In this document: piece after piece, positions 5,063-5,978 of the stretch
Layout: the number at the start of each line of letters is the position of its first letter
Position numbering within the stretch: position 1 is the stretch's first letter
NCBI GenBank assembly: GCA_023251855.1
Contig: JAHEYA010000169.1
Coordinates: 1-5,978, forward strand
Direction of reading: 5' to 3'
Origin: Bacteroidota bacterium
GTDB lineage: Bacteria > Bacteroidota > Bacteroidia > 2-12-FULL-35-15
DNA length: 5,978 nt
Notes under the pieces: model-generated
What the model was told of the DNA's origin: nothing
Database searches by the model: none
What the model saw: the letters and a program-made list of their open reading frames with translations, nothing else
Position numbers and translations under genes: made by a program

Positions 5063-5978
5063 CTACTGTTGTATTACAACAATTTTTTCTTCTCTCTTTT
5101 TCACTGATCCAATCGGCACAATAAAATCTTGAAAGCCTTCATTTATAAGTAGGTTCTCAAATTCATTTTTTGAATTTTTGTCAACAGTAATTAATAAACC
5201 ACCATTAGTTTGAGGATCACAAAGGGTAAGTAACGAATCACCTAAAATTCCTGAAACCTTTGGATCGTAGGCACTCCAGTTGCGAAAACTATTATCGGGC
5301 ACACACATTTGCGAAGTATAAAAGTTAAGCCCATCAAGCAAAGGGATTTTTGAATAACTTATTTCAGCAGATAAACCAGCCCCTTCAGCCATTTCAATTA
5401 AATGGCCCAATAAACCAAAACCGGTAATATCTGTCATTGCTGTAACCCCTTTTAACAATGCCGCTTTTTCTCCAAGTTTATTTAACTGCATCATTTGACT
5501 TGCCGCAACTCCTTTGTGCTCGTCTTTTAAAACACCCTTTTTTTCAGCTGTTGCGAAAATACCAACGCCTATTTTTTTTGTGATATAAATCAAATCGCCT
5601 TCCTTAGCAGTGTTATTCTGTTTAAGATTTTTTAGTTCTATCAAACCCGTAACCGCAAGTCCGAAAATTGGTTCCGGACTATCAATACTATGGCCACCTG
5701 CTAATGGAATACCCGCTTCTTCACAAATGGTTCGGGCTCCATCTATCACTTGTTGTGCTAATTCAACCGCTAGTTTATTAATGGGCCAACCGAGTATAGC
5801 AATTGCCATCAAAGGCTTTCCACCCATTGCATATACATCACTAATTGCATTTGCAGAAGCAATTTTTCCAAAATCAAAAGCATCATCAACTATCGGCATA
5901 AAAAAATCGGTGGTGCTGATAAGCCCTTGTCCGTTGCCAATATCATAAACCGCAGCATCATCTTTACTACTTGTACCA
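5063..5978 (-). CDS. selD: Selenide, water dikinase (SelD), 5' end beyond the window
   Basis: SelD makes selenophosphate from selenide and ATP, giving AMP and phosphate; selenophosphate is the selenium donor for selenocysteine and for 2-selenouridine in tRNA. The frame is open to the right edge, so the Met encoded at 5899 is internal, not the start. The visible 304 residues begin at the position equivalent to residue 45 of the E. coli enzyme (347 aa). Seen in order: DDAAVYD with the Mg-binding Asp equivalent to D51, STTDFFMPIVDD, NAISDVYAMGG (D91 equivalent), AGGHSID, DITGFGLLGH (D227 equivalent) and CDPQTNGGLL near the end, where E. coli has CDPQTSGGLL. The missing N-terminus holds the catalytic Cys or selenocysteine and Lys (C17 and K20 in E. 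coli), so which residue is used cannot be told. The TAG stop lies in a short direct repeat bordering the palindromic element. Confidence 0.97.
   Translation of the reverse strand, partial: GTSSKDDAAVYDIGNGQGLISTTDFFMPIVDDAFDFGKIASANAISDVYAMGGKPLMAIAILGWPINKLAVELAQQVIDGARTICEEAGIPLAGGHSIDSPEPIFGLAVTGLIELKNLKQNNTAKEGDLIYITKKIGVGIFATAEKKGVLKDEHKGVAASQMMQLNKLGEKAALLKGVTAMTDITGFGLLGHLIEMAEGAGLSAEISYSKIPLLDGLNFYTSQMCVPDNSFRNWSAYDPKVSGILGDSLLTLCDPQTNGGLLITVDKNSKNEFENLLINEGFQDFIVPIGSVKKREEKIVVIQQ

Noticed and set aside
5897..5899. ATG as start of selD
   Set aside because: The frame continues to the window edge with conserved SelD sequence (DDAAVYD, STTDFF) before it, so this Met is internal.
5610..5948. 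Plus-strand open frame of 112 codons
   Set aside because: It is antisense to the strongly conserved part of selD.

Overview
The window looks like an ordinary housekeeping stretch of an AT-rich chromosome from the phylum Bacteroidota. Four things point there: the protein family variants, the absence of Shine-Dalgarno sequences before the start codons, a perfect Bacteroidota-type -7 box (TAnnTTTG) before pyrE, and a secreted TlpA-like protein whose signal peptide ends in Cys-Ala-Ala/Gln. I saw no phage, plasmid, CRISPR, toxin-antitoxin or defence genes, and no tRNA or rRNA.

Layout from left to right: a palindromic repeat (1-86) abuts the stop codon of pyrE (86-730, minus strand), which encodes orotate phosphoribosyltransferase. 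A gap of 164 bp with a hairpin-forming, MITE-like repeat separates pyrE from a divergent Nudix hydrolase gene (895-1506, plus). The Nudix gene converges on a secreted thioredoxin-fold protein gene (1523-2944, minus), which lies directly behind coaD (2950-3423, minus; phosphopantetheine adenylyltransferase). These two are almost certainly one operon. A gap of about 300 bp without genes (3424-3727) holds a nested cluster of four REP-like hairpins. Next come an MFS transporter gene (3728-4942, minus), a second copy of the first palindromic repeat (4965-5062), and the 3' part of selD (5063 to the right edge, minus), which encodes selenide, water dikinase.

The genes serve separate basic functions: UMP synthesis (PyrE), coenzyme A synthesis (CoaD), nucleotide or nucleotide-sugar hydrolysis (Nudix), envelope thiol-redox chemistry (TlpA-like), export of an unknown solute (MFS) and selenium activation (SelD). 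I do not see a new multi-gene system.

The interesting material is between the genes. Three different families of palindromic interspersed repeat occupy the gaps. The family with two copies has arms built from a 7-bp unit (about TGKNARA) around a conserved GGCTTT-rich core. Copy 2 is flanked by a 6-bp direct repeat, CTACTG, that looks like a target-site duplication. Removing the element and one copy of CTACTG would leave selD and the MFS gene only 16 bp apart, so the element appears to have been inserted into a former selD-MFS operon, right at the selD stop codon. Copy 1 sits in the same way on the pyrE stop codon.
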